DNA from: Chloroflexota bacterium
GTDB lineage: Bacteria > Chloroflexota > Limnocylindria > QHBO01
Reading direction: 5' to 3'
Length of the DNA stretch: 5,275 bases
NCBI GenBank assembly: GCA_019348395.1
Contig: JAHWJN010000098.1
Coordinates: forward strand, 1-5,275
Shown here one piece after another: positions 3,891 to 5,275 of the stretch. The notes below the pieces were generated by a model. It was given only the letters and a program-made list of their open reading frames with translations, made no database searches and was not told the DNA's origin. Every line of letters begins with the position of its first letter. The stretch's first letter is position 1. Both the position numbers and the translations under genes were made by a program.

Positions 3891-5275
3891 GGCAAGAGCC
3901 CCGGTCCCGCCTGCACGATCGCCCAGGCCAGCACGCCGGCGATCGCGGCGAAGGCGGTCCAGAGTGCCACGAAGCGCAGCAGGAGCGGGTTCGTCCATGG
4001 GCCCTCACGTCGCGTCGACCGAGCCAGGGCGAAGGCGGCGCTCGCCGCCCCAGCGGCTGCGATGGCCGCGGTGATGCCGGTCAGGCCCCAGAGGGCGGCC
4101 GCGTAGCCGGAGGCGGCCGGATCCGGTACCGCAGTGAGCGATGCCCAGATCGTGAGCCCGATGGAGATCGCCGTCAGGGCGATCGCCGACGCGAGGAGGA
4201 CCGATAGCCTGGACCCGGTGGCGGAGCCGGCGCGATGCCATGCCATCAGGGCAACGACCGCGGCGATCACCAGCAGAACGGCTCCGATGCCGGTCAGGAT
4301 GCCATCCGGCACGCTGGCCCCCGTGTGGGGCCACCCGTCGGATGCGTAGGCCAGGTAGAGGTGTGCGAACGCGGCGTCGAGCCAGAAGGTTCCCACCAGG
4401 GCGATGGTGAGCAGCCCGCCCCAGGTGACGTGGAGGTGCGCCGGACGGCCGGCCGAACCGGCGGTGTCGAGCGTCGTGCCGGGAGCCGACTGGCCGGACT
4501 CCCCTGCCGCCCGCCACGCCCAGATGAGCAGCACTCCGGCCGCGGCGGCGGCGCTGATGAGAGCCAGGGGGTAGAGGCGGAACAGAAAGGCGACGAAGAT
4601 GCCGGCGACGCACGCGGCGGCCACAAGCGGCATGAGGCTGTTCTGCGGCATGAGCGCCGGAGCGTCCGGCGTCGCGTCGAGCGGATGGACCGTCATCGTC
4701 TCGCGCGGCAGCCTCCCCTCCGGCTTGCCGCGGAGCAGGCTCGGCGGAGCCGCATCGAGGCGTGCCGCCAGGTCGGGATCATCGGAGGCCGGTTCCCGGC
4801 CGCTGATCACCGGCAGCGTCGTGAAGTTGTGCTGAGGCGGCGGAGACGCGACCGCCCACTCGAGGCTGCGCCCCTGCCATGGGTCGTCCGGGGCGCTCGG
4901 GCGCGATCGATACGCCAGTCCGACGGCCGCCATCAGCACGAGCATGCCGGCGATCATCAGTACCTGTCCGAGGCTCGAGACGAGGTTGAGCAGGTGCATC
5001 CATGGCTCGGATTCGTACGTGTAGACCCGGCGTCGCATGCCGAGCAACCCGAGCTGGTGCTGAGGCAGGAAAGTGAGGTTAAAGCCGATGAAGAAGAGCC
5101 AGAAGAACCACCTGCCCAGCCGCTCGGAGAGGCACCTGCCGGTCGCCTTCGGGAACCAATAGAAGAGGGCGGCGAAGACCGGGAACACCACACCTCCGAC
5201 GAGGACGTAGTGGAAGTGGGCGACGACGAAGTAGGTGTCGTGGGCCTGAAGGTCGAAGGGCACGGAGGCCACCAT
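3887..5275 (-). CDS. ctaD: Cytochrome c oxidase subunit I+III fusion, C-terminal part
   Basis: This fragment of 462 residues is the end of a haem-copper oxidase subunit I; the gene continues past the right edge, so roughly 400 N-terminal residues (CuB ligands, D/K channel entries) are not visible. HDTYFVVAHFHYV (12-24) carries the Mg-site His12/Asp13, the haem a3 ligand His20 and the haem a ligand His22. FNLTFLPQHQLGLLGM and RRR (65-83) form the usual end of helix XI, with the Arg pair that contacts haem propionates. Helix XII is at about 102-122. After a polar linker (123-210) come seven hydrophobic segments (about 213-231, 234-254, 284-309, 324-346, 356-381, 388-417, 432-457), the number expected for subunit III. 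The third begins WGGLLTI and is followed by WPHTG, echoing subunit III, but the usual helix Glu is Val294. This is the CoxAC type: a proton-pumping terminal oxidase in the cytoplasmic membrane. The stop overlaps the next gene's GTG. Confidence 0.93.
   Translation of the reverse strand: MVASVPFDLQAHDTYFVVAHFHYVLVGGVVFPVFAALFYWFPKATGRCLSERLGRWFFWLFFIGFNLTFLPQHQLGLLGMRRRVYTYESEPWMHLLNLVSSLGQVLMIAGMLVLMAAVGLAYRSRPSAPDDPWQGRSLEWAVASPPPQHNFTTLPVISGREPASDDPDLAARLDAAPPSLLRGKPEGRLPRETMTVHPLDATPDAPALMPQNSLMPLVAAACVAGIFVAFLFRLYPLALISAAAAAGVLLIWAWRAAGESGQSAPGTTLDTAGSAGRPAHLHVTWGGLLTIALVGTFWLDAAFAHLYLAYASDGWPHTGASVPDGILTGIGAVLLVIAAVVALMAWHRAGSATGSRLSVLLASAIALTAISIGLTIWASLTAVPDPAASGYAAALWGLTGITAAIAAAGAASAAFALARSTRREGPWTNPLLLRFVALWTAFAAIAGVLAWAIVQAGPGLLP

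Noticed and set aside
3891..3998. N-terminal extension of the 115-residue protein up to an ATG at 3998
   Set aside because: It would lie entirely within the oxidase coding sequence and add an Arg-rich stretch. The GTG overlapping the oxidase stop is the simpler start.
2479..4186. Five copies of GCGATCGC (2479, 2588, 3850, 3939, 4179), reminiscent of the cyanobacterial HIP1 repeat
   Set aside because: All five fall on Ala-Ile-Ala codons in hydrophobic segments, so codon choice in membrane proteins explains them. Nothing else here looks cyanobacterial.
3477..4207. Plus-strand open frames of about 200 codons opposite the oxidase and the small membrane protein
   Set aside because: They are antisense to strongly supported genes, and their composition is Arg/Ala/Asp-rich without any fold signal.
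1..5275. CRISPR array, insertion sequence, tRNA or phage/defence genes
   Set aside because: I saw no direct-repeat arrays, transposase motifs, terminal inverted repeats, tRNA-like cloverleaf or nuclease/helicase motifs on either strand.

Overview
The window is high-GC, gene-dense bacterial DNA with very little intergenic space. Codons end mostly in G or C, GTG starts are used, and several starts overlap the preceding stop by 4 to 8 bases. The protein types together suggest a soil or aquatic Actinobacteriota- or Chloroflexota-like aerobe: a fused cytochrome oxidase subunit I+III, a VKOR-like protein with a short SPW-like neighbour, and a 151-residue membrane protein of a kind recalled from actinobacteria. 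This assignment is an inference from protein style, not from a marker gene.

Layout from left to right. Positions 1-113 hold no supported gene. A SAM-dependent methyltransferase lies on the minus strand (114-695). A divergent intergenic region of about 290 bases (696-985) follows, with small inverted repeats but no clear promoter. On the plus strand come a small conserved membrane protein (986-1441) and then a tight cluster: a membrane-anchored short-chain dehydrogenase (1480-2502), a VKOR-like membrane protein (2495-3043), a four-helix SPW-like membrane protein (3040-3414) and a 33-residue single-helix protein (3425-3526). The last one is preceded by a good Shine-Dalgarno sequence. A perfect 8-bp inverted repeat (3529-3554) sits at the convergent junction. 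On the minus strand, reading in from the right edge, are the C-terminal part of a cytochrome c oxidase subunit I+III fusion (3887-5275, 5' end outside the window) and a translationally coupled three-helix membrane protein (3543-3890).

How the genes may work together. The dehydrogenase, VKOR-like protein, SPW-like protein and micro-protein are packed like one translationally coupled operon. All four are predicted to sit in or on the cytoplasmic membrane, which suggests a membrane redox module. The VKOR-like protein keeps the CxxC active-site pair but has no other cysteine, so it cannot run the classical four-cysteine electron relay. The opposing operon encodes a haem-copper terminal oxidase. 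Its subunit III-like half keeps seven hydrophobic segments but lacks the usual helix-III glutamate. The most interesting items are the two-cysteine VKOR in its SDR/SPW/micro-protein operon, the unannotated 33-residue protein, and the divergent oxidase subunit III domain with its coupled small membrane partner.
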